From positions 1 through 5,516 of the forward strand of contig CALICC010000111.1 of NCBI GenBank assembly GCA_938049325.1: 5,516 nucleotides of DNA. The letters are read 5' to 3'. The translations under genes were made by a program, and so were the position numbers. Of the stretch, positions 1-5,516 are shown one piece after another (the stretch's first letter is position 1; every line of letters begins with the position of its first letter). A model generated the notes under the pieces. The model made no database searches, was not told the DNA's origin, and saw only the letters and a program-made list of their open reading frames with translations. Source of the DNA: an uncultured Ilumatobacter sp. Its GTDB lineage: Bacteria; Actinomycetota; Acidimicrobiia; Acidimicrobiales; Ilumatobacteraceae.

Positions 1-1
1 C

Positions 2-1246
2 GAGGTCGAGGTCGACGAGATCACGATCTACGACGAGCGCGCCGAAAATGTCGCGACCGACGCACCGAACGACGTGGCCGACGAGAATGCAGATACCCCA
101 GCCGAATCGACCGTTGCCGACGACATGGCTGAAGGAGACGCCGCTGAGGGAGAGGTCGCTGAGGATCACGCCGAGGACGTCGAGGTGGTCGATGACGCAG
201 CCGACACGGCAACCGACGACACGATCGACGAGGCGACGACCGATGACGCCGTCGCAGACGACGACTCCGGCCAGGATGCAATCTGGGAGACGGCGAGCTC
301 AAACGACTCCGTCGACCCTGACGACGGGTCGGTCGACGATGTCGTCGTCGACCTGTTCGCCCGCCTGCGCGCCGACACCGATGTCGACAGCAGCGACGAG
401 CCTGCGGTCGACGGCGAAGACGGCGACAGCGATGAGGAAGGTGGCGTCGCCGATGCTTCCGTTTCGGACGACTCGTCGCCCGACACCGTCGATCCGTTGC
501 TCAGCGTCGATCCGATCATCAACCTCGACGAAGCGGCACCCGAACCAACTGCCGACGTCGACGCCGATGTGAGCGAGCTCACCATCTTCGACCAGCGCAA
601 CGCCGACCTCACGCCGCTGATCGTCGCGAGTGCCCGCAAGCTCAAGCGCGTGTTGGCCGACGAGCAGAACGAGGTGCTCGATGCGCTGCGACGTAGCGAT
701 CCGGTCCGCACGCTCGACGATCTGCTCCCGTGGGCGTCGGATCACGCCGACCGATACTCGTCGATGATCGCCGACGACCTGCTTCTCGCCGCCAACTCGG
801 GAGCGGCGATGCTCAACACCGAGCGCGTGACCAAACTGAGCAAGTCGGCCGGAAAGCACGCGGTGGCCGAAGCCTCGGCGATGATCGCTCAATGGTTGGT
901 CGATCCGTTGCGCGACCGCCTCGAACGCTGTGTCGCTGATGGCGACGGCGACAACCCGGCGATCACCAAGAAGGTGCGCGCGGTGTACCGCGAGTTCAAG
1001 ACACAGCACATTGACGAGCAGCTCGACGATGTGCTGCGCGCCGCACACGGACAGGGTGTCCTCGCCGGACTCGAGCCCGACACGCCGGTCGAGTGGACAC
1101 CCGACCCGGCGCATCAGGCGTGTGCTGATTGTGACGACAATCGGCTCGCTGGCGTCGTCGCAGCCGGGCAAGCATTCCCCACCGGTGACATCAGCACGCC
1201 CGCGCATCCAGGGTGCCGCTGCATGTTGATCCCGACTGGGCGGTAA
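2..1246 (+). CDS. 5'-truncated acidic/helical protein with a phage Mu F-like (head-morphogenesis-type) Cys-rich C-terminus
   Basis: The frame is open from the first bases with no upstream stop, so the N-terminus lies outside the window. The GTG at 74 is only the first possible start visible and is probably not the real one. Of the 414 visible residues, about 14-187 are very rich in Asp, Glu, Ala, Thr and Val and probably disordered. They are interrupted by a short hydrophobic motif, VVVDLFARLRA (114-124). Residues about 190-350 look helical and include KLKRVLADEQNEVLDALRR at 213-231. The C-terminus has CADC (374-377), FPTG (392-395) and HPGCRC (402-407), ending in LIPTGR. This order (Trp, CxxC, FP-G, HPxCRC, hydrophobic-P) matches the end of the Mu gpF/SPP1 gp7 family, where the Cys and His are thought to bind zinc. 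No other phage gene is visible and the next gene is cellular. From memory, the VDLFARLRA and DEQNEVLDALRR stretches recall C-terminal parts of actinobacterial DivIVA-domain proteins, but the diagnostic N-terminal part is not visible. Function unknown. Confidence 0.85.
   Translation, partial: EVEVDEITIYDERAENVATDAPNDVADENADTPAESTVADDMAEGDAAEGEVAEDHAEDVEVVDDAADTATDDTIDEATTDDAVADDDSGQDAIWETASSNDSVDPDDGSVDDVVVDLFARLRADTDVDSSDEPAVDGEDGDSDEEGGVADASVSDDSSPDTVDPLLSVDPIINLDEAAPEPTADVDADVSELTIFDQRNADLTPLIVASARKLKRVLADEQNEVLDALRRSDPVRTLDDLLPWASDHADRYSSMIADDLLLAANSGAAMLNTERVTKLSKSAGKHAVAEASAMIAQWLVDPLRDRLERCVADGDGDNPAITKKVRAVYREFKTQHIDEQLDDVLRAAHGQGVLAGLEPDTPVEWTPDPAHQACADCDDNRLAGVVAAGQAFPTGDISTPAHPGCRCMLIPTGR
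11..40 (+). repeat. First copy of an internal E-[IL]-T-I-[YF]-D-x-R motif
   Basis: Visible residues 4-13 read VDEITIYDER and resemble VSELTIFDQR at residues 190-199. Over the shared eight codons (17-40 against 575-598) 20 of 24 bases agree, counted by eye. The motif sits at the edge of the window, so more copies may lie upstream. Confidence 0.5.
569..598 (+). repeat. Second copy of the internal E-[IL]-T-I-[YF]-D-x-R motif
   Basis: Residues 190-199 (VSELTIFDQR) lie where the acidic linker ends and the helical region begins. The copy at 11-40 likewise has acidic and Val residues before it, which suggests duplication of a short segment with its acidic flank. It could be a short docking or strand-forming motif, which is inference. 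Confidence 0.5.
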
Positions 1247-1257
1247 TCTGAGCGCCA
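1244..1257 (+). promoter_or_regulatory. Candidate leaderless promoter (-10 hexamer TAATCT) before the UPF0182 gene
   Basis: TAATCT at 1244-1249 fits the actinobacterial -10 pattern TANNNT and includes the TAA stop of the upstream gene. Eight bases separate it from the ATG at 1258, about the distance from a -10 box to a transcription start, so the transcript could begin at or next to the ATG. No Shine-Dalgarno sequence lies in the 11-nt gap, which fits leaderless initiation. TTGATC at 1226-1231 resembles a -35 box but its 12-nt spacing is too short. Read-through from the upstream gene remains equally possible. Confidence 0.4.
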
Positions 1258-4200
1258 ATGCGGCGCTCCTCAGACCTCCCGGTCGAACTTCCGCGGCGGC
1301 GCATCACTGGCCGCGGCGTTCTCATCGTTCTCGGCGGCTTGCTGCTGTTCGTGTTGATCTTCGGGCGCGCGATCGCCCGGTTCTACATCGACTACCTCTG
1401 GCATGACGCGCTCGGGCGTAACGACGTGTTCTGGGGTGCGATCGCCGCCAAGGCAACGCTGTTCTTCGGATTCTTCGCGATCTTCGTCGTGCTGGCAGGG
1501 GTCAATTTGCTGGTTGCCGACCGTTCGGCACCCGAGACGTTCCCTGCCAACGTGCATCCCTACGTCGAGCGTTTCCACGAGATCTTCGGTCGGCGACTCC
1601 GCTTGGTGCGATATCTCGTGGCCACGCTGTTCGCGGTCATGCTCGCCACGCCGGCGATCGCGCGTTGGCAAGACTGGCTGTTGTTCAGGAACTCGAAGAG
1701 TTTCGGGGTCGCCGACTCGCAGTTCGATCGCGATGTCGGTTTCTACGTCTTCGAGCTGCCGTTCCTGACGTTCCTGCTCGACTGGATGTTCGCTGCGGTC
1801 ATCGTCGTGCTGCTGCTCACGATCGCGGCGCACATCTTGAACGGTGGCGTGGTGTTCGTGTCGCCGGTGCCGGTGATCCGCGCTGCCACCAAGACGCACG
1901 TCGCCGTACTGCTCGCACTCTTGGCGATTCTGAAGGCCGGTGACTACTGGCTCGACCGCTACGAGTTGACCAACGCCCAGACGGGCATCGTGCAAGGCGC
2001 CACGTATTCGGTGGTGAAAGCGCAGTTGCCCGCGCTGATGTTGTTGATCCTGGTCGCGGTACTCACCGCCGTGCTCTACTTCTCCGTCGCCAAGACCGGA
2101 TCGTTCCGTGCGCCGGTCATCGCGTCGATCTTGTGGCTCGTGGTCTCGATCGTCGGTGGCGTCATCTACCCGGCAGTCGTGCAGGGCTTCGTGGTCAACC
2201 CCGACCAGGAAGCCAAGGAAGCCGAGTTCATCGAACGCAACGTCAACGCGACGCGCCAGGCGTACGGGCTTGCCGAGGTCGAAGTGCGCGAAGTCACCTT
2301 CGACGACCTCACCTCGTCAGAGGTCGAATCCGACGTTGACGCCTTCGAGAACGTCCGATTGCTCAAGCCGAGCGAGATGGAGAGCCGGTTCGTCTTCGAC
2401 CAGGGCCAGGAAACGAACCTCACGATCAACGACCTCGACGTCGACCGGTTCGCGCTCACCGACGACGGCGAGCCCGAGCAGATCCTGGTCGCGGCGCTCG
2501 AATTGAACACCGACGGCCTGGCGAACCGCACTTGGCAGGGCCAGCGACTGAGCAACACGCGAGGCTGCGGCCTGGTCGTTGCCGCGGCGAACAGTGTCAC
2601 GAACAGTCGCCCGACCTACACGATTCCCGAGCTCGATCAGCCCGAGCTGTACTTCAGCCCGGAGGTCGGTGGCTACGCCATCACCAACACCTCGTCGACC
2701 GAGAACTCATGCGACCCCGAGGCTCGTGACGACGACGACACGGCCACGACCAACGAGGAATACACCGGCACGATGGGCGTGCGCATCAACTCGTTCGCAC
2801 GTCGTGCCTCGGTTGCGCTTGCGTTCCTCGACCGCAACGTGTTGCTGTCGGGTGCGATCGACAACGACTCACAAATGCTGTGGGTGCGCAACATCAACGA
2901 TCGTCTCGACAAGCTCGCGCCGTTCCTGTCGTACGACGCCGACCCGTACCCGGTCGAACTCAACGGCGGGGTGGTCTGGGTGGTCGACGCCTATACGACC
3001 ACGACGCGGTACCCGTACTCCGAGAGTGTCGGCGACACTCAGCTGTCGAACGGCTCTGGCCTGTCGGTCAACGACAACTACGTGCGCAACAGCGTCAAGG
3101 CCGTGGTCGACGCATACACCGGAGCGGTGACGCTGTACGTCGTTGACGAAGTCGACCCGATCATCAAGGCGTGGCAGAGCGCCTTCCCCGATCTGTTCAC
3201 CGACTTCAGCGAGATGCCACCCGAGCTGCGCGACCATCTCCGCTACCCCGAAGATCTGTTCCGTGTCCAGACCGACCGCTACTCGAAGTACCGGATCTCG
3301 GCGTCGGCGTTCTTCCAGCGCCGCGGCGCGTGGTCGGTTGCTCAGGCGCCGGGCGACACGCCGGGCGAGCGGTCGGCGGGCACCAACGAGGTTCCGCCAT
3401 CTGAGGTCACGGCCGCCAACTCCACATTCGCCCGTGAAACCAACGTTGCCCGCTTCGTCCCGTACTACACGTACTTCGACACGAGTGGACCCGATGAGCC
3501 TCGTAACCGCGAGTTCGTGATCTTCCGGCCGTTCGTCGACTTCTCGACCGACGACTCGCGAACTCAGTTGGAGGCGTACATGATCGCCTCGTCCGATCCC
3601 GACAACTACGGCAAGCTCACGAGCTACATCGTGCGGCCAGCTCCAGGAGAAGCGCTGCCCGACGGACCGCTTCGTGTTGCGTCCAACGGTGAGTCGAGTA
3701 ACGGCGAGATCTCGCGGCAGATCTCCAACGACAACCAGGAAGACAGCGGCACCAGCGTGCGATTCGGTGACCTGCAAGGTGTGCCGGTTGCCGACGGACT
3801 CGTCTACGTGCGTCCGTACTACGTCAGCGTTCAGACCGGCAGCGCGCAGGCGCCGCGTGCGCCTGAGTATCGCGGGGTGATCGTCACCTATGACGAGCGA
3901 TCGGTGCTGACGCGCACGATCGGTGAAGCGTTGACGGAGCTGTTCCCCGGCTTCGACGCCGATGTCGACGACCGTGTGGTCGGCGACGGTGGCAGCTCGG
4001 CGATCGAGCTGAGCGAAACGACCGAGGAAGCGCTCGAGCAAGTCATCACGCTGCTGGCCGAAGCCGACCAGGCTCGCCAGGCGGGTGACCTCGCAGTGCT
4101 CCAGGAAAAGCTCGACGCGTTGAACGAGTTGGCCATCGATGCGAGCGAACGGTTCGACCTCGGTGTCCCGATCGGCGACGACGAGTCGGCCACCGACGAA

Positions 4201-4272
4201 TCAGGCGCCGATGGCGAAACCGGCGACGACACGTCGACCACCGAGCCTGACGCTGACGAAGCTGACGGCTGA
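1258..4272 (+). CDS. UPF0182 family integral membrane protein (COG1615 type)
   Basis: Complete protein of 1004 residues, within the family's usual length of about 900-1000. The family is common in Actinobacteria (for example mycobacterial Rv0064 and Rv3193c) and has no established biochemical function. Seven hydrophobic segments are seen at about residues 20-42, 60-85, 114-135, 166-192, 212-228, 256-276 and 284-306. Family signatures include a W-x-x-WLLF stretch at 137-143, FGVADSQFDRDVGFYVFELPF (149-169), the ERNVNATRQAYGL segment just after the last span (326-338), DPYPV (562-566), DAYTT with YPYSES (near 577-590), NSVKAVVDAY, and HLRYPEDLF (660-668). The long part after residue 307 is probably outside the cell. 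A helical segment (923-959) leads into an acidic tail (974-1004). The positively charged N-terminus directly before the first span supports the ATG at 1258, although no ribosome binding site is visible. The only two cysteines are C437 and C485, and the position usually holding THGxG reads TRGCG. It lies 11 nt downstream of the preceding gene and may share its transcript. Confidence 0.96.
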   Translation: MRRSSDLPVELPRRRITGRGVLIVLGGLLLFVLIFGRAIARFYIDYLWHDALGRNDVFWGAIAAKATLFFGFFAIFVVLAGVNLLVADRSAPETFPANVHPYVERFHEIFGRRLRLVRYLVATLFAVMLATPAIARWQDWLLFRNSKSFGVADSQFDRDVGFYVFELPFLTFLLDWMFAAVIVVLLLTIAAHILNGGVVFVSPVPVIRAATKTHVAVLLALLAILKAGDYWLDRYELTNAQTGIVQGATYSVVKAQLPALMLLILVAVLTAVLYFSVAKTGSFRAPVIASILWLVVSIVGGVIYPAVVQGFVVNPDQEAKEAEFIERNVNATRQAYGLAEVEVREVTFDDLTSSEVESDVDAFENVRLLKPSEMESRFVFDQGQETNLTINDLDVDRFALTDDGEPEQILVAALELNTDGLANRTWQGQRLSNTRGCGLVVAAANSVTNSRPTYTIPELDQPELYFSPEVGGYAITNTSSTENSCDPEARDDDDTATTNEEYTGTMGVRINSFARRASVALAFLDRNVLLSGAIDNDSQMLWVRNINDRLDKLAPFLSYDADPYPVELNGGVVWVVDAYTTTTRYPYSESVGDTQLSNGSGLSVNDNYVRNSVKAVVDAYTGAVTLYVVDEVDPIIKAWQSAFPDLFTDFSEMPPELRDHLRYPEDLFRVQTDRYSKYRISASAFFQRRGAWSVAQAPGDTPGERSAGTNEVPPSEVTAANSTFARETNVARFVPYYTYFDTSGPDEPRNREFVIFRPFVDFSTDDSRTQLEAYMIASSDPDNYGKLTSYIVRPAPGEALPDGPLRVASNGESSNGEISRQISNDNQEDSGTSVRFGDLQGVPVADGLVYVRPYYVSVQTGSAQAPRAPEYRGVIVTYDERSVLTRTIGEALTELFPGFDADVDDRVVGDGGSSAIELSETTEEALEQVITLLAEADQARQAGDLAVLQEKLDALNELAIDASERFDLGVPIGDDESATDESGADGETGDDTSTTEPDADEADG

Positions 4273-4276
4273 ACGA

Positions 4277-4305
4277 GCCGAGCGGCCGCGATTCGGGCGG
4301 TCGGC
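4277..4305. terminator. Candidate hairpin terminator between convergent genes
   Basis: Five bases after the UPF0182 stop codon there is a 12-position stem with 10 pairs and two G-G mismatches around a CGATT loop. The left arm is GCCGAGCGGCCG and the right arm is CGGGCGGTCGGC. No U-rich tract follows on either strand, so it is not a classical intrinsic terminator. GC-rich hairpins without U-tracts are often proposed as terminators in actinobacteria. It lies between the 3' ends of two convergent genes and could serve both. A weaker inverted repeat, CTGAGC/GCTCAG, lies at 4312-4317 and 4335-4340. The rest of the 87-nt gap shows nothing. Confidence 0.4.
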
Positions 4306-4359
4306 CTACGGCTGAGCTGAGTTCAGGCGACCATGCTCAGACAGTGGTGCGCAACGAGT

Positions 4360-5232
4360 TCAGCGTGCGTAGGGCCGGCGCAAGCGCTCGGCCAGCTCGG
4401 CGAGGTCTTCGCGGAACTGGATGGCGTAGCGTGCCTGCTCGTTGGCGAGGCGCACTTGCCCGTCGGTGATGTCGGTGAGCTGCGGGTCGACCCGCTCCGA
4501 CATCAGCCGTTCGAGTTCTTCGATCATTGCATCGGCATCGGTGGCTGAGCCGCTCGAGGCAGCTGCGTCGACGTCGCTGCTCAACTCGGTCAGCTGGTTG
4601 GTGAGCTCGACGCTGATCTGATTGATGCGCGAGTCCATCGCGGCAACCTTCTCGGCGAGCTGCGCGAGATGCTGACGAACTTCGTCATCGACGTCGCGCG
4701 GTGGGGTGCGGTCGGGTTCGCTGATCGCGGCGACCGCCGTTTCTGCTGCCGCCGTGCGTTCGGCTGAATCGGTGGCGACGATCGCGACGTCGGCGATCTG
4801 TTGCTGCTGCTGGCTGATGAGTGCGGAGAGTCCTTCGAGGCGACCGACCAACCCCTTGACTTCAGGAATCTCGGCGGGTCCGCCTCGTTCGACGGTCGCT
4901 CCGAGTTCGTCAACGCGACCTGCGAGCTCGTCGATTCGGGCAACGTCACTCTTCAGGCTGTTGACCGCCTCGACGCTGGCGGCGGCGCTGACGGCGCGGT
5001 TCACCGACGTGGCGACCGTGTCGACGTGGTTCTTGACCGAGCCGACCTCGTTCTCCACGGTGCCCACGTGGGAGACCAAGCGCTGATTCTCGGCATCGAG
5101 ATGGGTGAGACGTTCGGCGAGCGTGGCCTTCGCGGCGTCGGCCTCGTCGAGGCGTGCGCGCATGGTCTGGAGCTCCGACTTCATCGTCTCGAGCTCTGCT
5201 TTGCTGTCGGCTTTGCGTCTGAAGAGTCCCAT
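4360..5232 (-). CDS. Coiled-coil protein of unknown function
   Basis: Complete protein of 290 residues starting MGLFRRK at the ATG whose complement is 5230-5232, and ending RRPYAR before TGA. I do not recognise a named family. Residues about 9-115 show continuous heptad-like spacing of Leu, Val and Ile among Glu, Lys, Arg, Asp and Ala, as in a long coiled coil. A proline-containing break (near 117-123) is followed by further helix with a run of five Gln (141-145), a charged Pro-rich linker (172-180), and more helix at about 181-220 and 235-286. There is no signal peptide, membrane span or cysteine, so it is probably a cytoplasmic rod-like or scaffold protein. The basic start could contact membrane or nucleic acid, which is inference. 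It is divergent from the TrpB2-type gene, with 36 nt between the two starts, and convergent with the UPF0182 gene. The upstream Shine-Dalgarno match (GAG, 8 nt before ATG) is weak. A function in chromosome or division organisation cannot be claimed from sequence alone. Confidence 0.85.
   Translation of the reverse strand: MGLFRRKADSKAELETMKSELQTMRARLDEADAAKATLAERLTHLDAENQRLVSHVGTVENEVGSVKNHVDTVATSVNRAVSAAASVEAVNSLKSDVARIDELAGRVDELGATVERGGPAEIPEVKGLVGRLEGLSALISQQQQQIADVAIVATDSAERTAAAETAVAAISEPDRTPPRDVDDEVRQHLAQLAEKVAAMDSRINQISVELTNQLTELSSDVDAAASSGSATDADAMIEELERLMSERVDPQLTDITDGQVRLANEQARYAIQFREDLAELAERLRRPYAR
4373..4393. other. Strong inverted repeat inside the 3' end of the coiled-coil gene
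   Basis: GGCCGGCGC and GCGCTCGGCC flank AA and pair over nine positions with one bulged T. It overlaps codons for the last residues (AERLRRPY) of the minus-strand gene and lies about 100 nt past the UPF0182 stop. It could add to termination of the plus-strand transcript, or may just reflect GC-rich coding sequence. Confidence 0.3.
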
Positions 5233-5244
5233 GAGCTTGTCTCA

Positions 5245-5262
5245 AACGTAGTCCACTACTGT
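5245..5262. promoter_or_regulatory. Divergent promoter/operator candidate with palindrome GTAGT-CC-ACTAC
   Basis: The 36-nt gap between two divergent start codons holds a perfect 5-2-5 palindrome at 5248-5259. On the plus strand TACTGT (5257-5262) fits TANNNT and ends 6 nt before the ATG at 5269, giving a leaderless start for the TrpB2-type gene. On the minus strand TACGTT (complement of 5245-5250) ends 12 nt before the ATG of the coiled-coil gene, predicting a leader of a few bases. The palindrome supplies the TA of both hexamers, so a protein bound to it would block both promoters. No good -35 box was found for either. The palindrome is seen directly; the promoter roles are inferred. Confidence 0.4.
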
Positions 5263-5268
5263 CCGGGC

Positions 5269-5516
5269 ATGGCTGGCAAAGAGACCCCGAAGAAGATCCT
5301 CCTCGACGAATCCGAGATGCCCACACAGTGGTACAACGTGGTCGCTGATCTCCCGACGCCGCCTCCTCCGGCGCTGCACCCGGGAACTCACGAGCCGGCG
5401 GGGCCCGAAGACTTCGCACCGCTGTTCCCGATGGCGCTGATCGAGCAGGAAGTGTCGACCGAGCGCTACATCGACATCCCGGGTGAAGTACTCGACGTGT
5501 ACAAGATCTGGCGGCC
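5269..5516 (+). CDS. trpB: TrpB2-type tryptophan synthase beta-like PLP enzyme (3' truncated)
   Basis: The first 82 complete codons are present and the gene runs off the window. The N-terminus carries a chain of signatures of the TrpB2 branch: KILLDESEMP (9-18), WYN (21-23), a Pro-rich DLPTPPPPALHPGT (28-41), GPEDFAPLFP (45-54) and EQEVSTERYIDIPGEV (59-74), followed by VYKIWR. TrpB2 enzymes are pyridoxal-phosphate enzymes that join indole and L-serine to make L-tryptophan, often without a tight TrpA partner. Some genomes carry them besides a normal TrpB. The PLP lysine and glycine-rich phosphate loop lie beyond the window, so activity cannot be judged. The ATG at 5269 is supported by family alignment from memory, since the known start region begins just before the KILLDESEMP motif. 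No Shine-Dalgarno sequence precedes it, and a -10-like hexamer 6 nt upstream suggests a leaderless message. No trpA or other trp gene is visible. Confidence 0.93.
   Translation, partial: MAGKETPKKILLDESEMPTQWYNVVADLPTPPPPALHPGTHEPAGPEDFAPLFPMALIEQEVSTERYIDIPGEVLDVYKIWR

Noticed and set aside
74..76. GTG at 74 as the start of gene 1
   Set aside because: The frame stays open to the window edge, the upstream codons have the same acidic composition, and they include a motif copy repeated later in the protein.
48..572. Plus-strand ATG frame of 174 codons overlapping gene 1
   Set aside because: Its Thr/Arg/Pro/Ser-rich product is a frame-shifted reading of the acidic repeats, and it ends before the conserved C-terminal part.
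938..973. DGDGDN stretch in gene 1 as an EF-hand calcium loop
   Set aside because: The D-x-D-x-D start fits, but position 6 is Asn instead of Gly, position 8 is Ala instead of a large hydrophobic residue, and position 12 is Lys instead of Glu.
299..1258. A 319-codon minus-strand frame opposite the first gene
   Set aside because: Antisense shadow of an Asp-rich, GC-rich coding region. The plus-strand frame contains the recognisable CxxC/HPGCRC motif.
2869..4041. A 390-codon open frame on the minus strand inside the UPF0182 gene
   Set aside because: It lies fully antisense to a well-supported family gene. Its Arg/Val/Asp-rich product has no recognisable domain, and long antisense frames are common in GC-rich coding DNA.
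4333..4548. Small plus-strand ORF of 71 codons starting in the convergent gap
   Set aside because: It mostly runs antisense to the C-terminus of the coiled-coil gene and has no ribosome binding site or recognisable product.
4798..4815. CTG triplet run as a possible microsatellite
   Set aside because: It simply encodes the five-Gln run of the coiled-coil gene, is only a few units long and is interrupted by a TTG.

Overview
The window is GC-rich DNA from a bacterium, most likely an actinobacterium and perhaps of the Acidimicrobiia/Ilumatobacter type. The lineage rests on a UPF0182-family membrane protein (typical of Actinobacteria), a TrpB2-type tryptophan synthase beta-like gene, very acidic protein segments, and starts without Shine-Dalgarno sequences. 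It is an inference, because there is no rRNA or other marker gene.

Layout. (1) Positions 2-1246, plus strand: the 3' part of a gene whose start lies outside the window. It encodes a long acidic, probably disordered stretch, then a helical region, then a Cys/His-rich C-terminus resembling the end of phage Mu gpF / SPP1 gp7-type head-morphogenesis proteins. (2) Positions 1258-4272, plus strand: a complete UPF0182 protein of 1004 residues with seven predicted membrane spans, a large external domain and an acidic tail. It starts 11 nt after gene 1 stops, so the two could be co-transcribed. However, a TANNNT hexamer overlapping the gene 1 stop codon could also drive a leaderless transcript. (3) Positions 4273-4359: a short gap between convergent genes with a GC-rich imperfect hairpin that may act as a terminator. 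(4) Positions 4360-5232, minus strand: a 290-residue soluble protein that is almost entirely predicted coiled coil, of unknown function. (5) Positions 5233-5268: a 36-nt divergent control region with a perfect 5-2-5 palindrome between two candidate -10 hexamers. (6) Positions 5269-5516, plus strand: the first 82 codons of a TrpB2-type tryptophan synthase beta-like gene, running off the window end.

No tRNA, rRNA, CRISPR, insertion sequence or prophage block was seen. The observations most worth checking are the phage-head-like zinc-ribbon-like C-terminus in a gene with cellular neighbours, the repeated E-[IL]-T-I-[YF]-D-x-R motif in that protein, the pair of compact leaderless-type promoters, and the only two cysteines of the UPF0182 protein, which may form an external disulfide. 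None of these amounts to a clearly new system. Most of the window looks like ordinary chromosomal genes.
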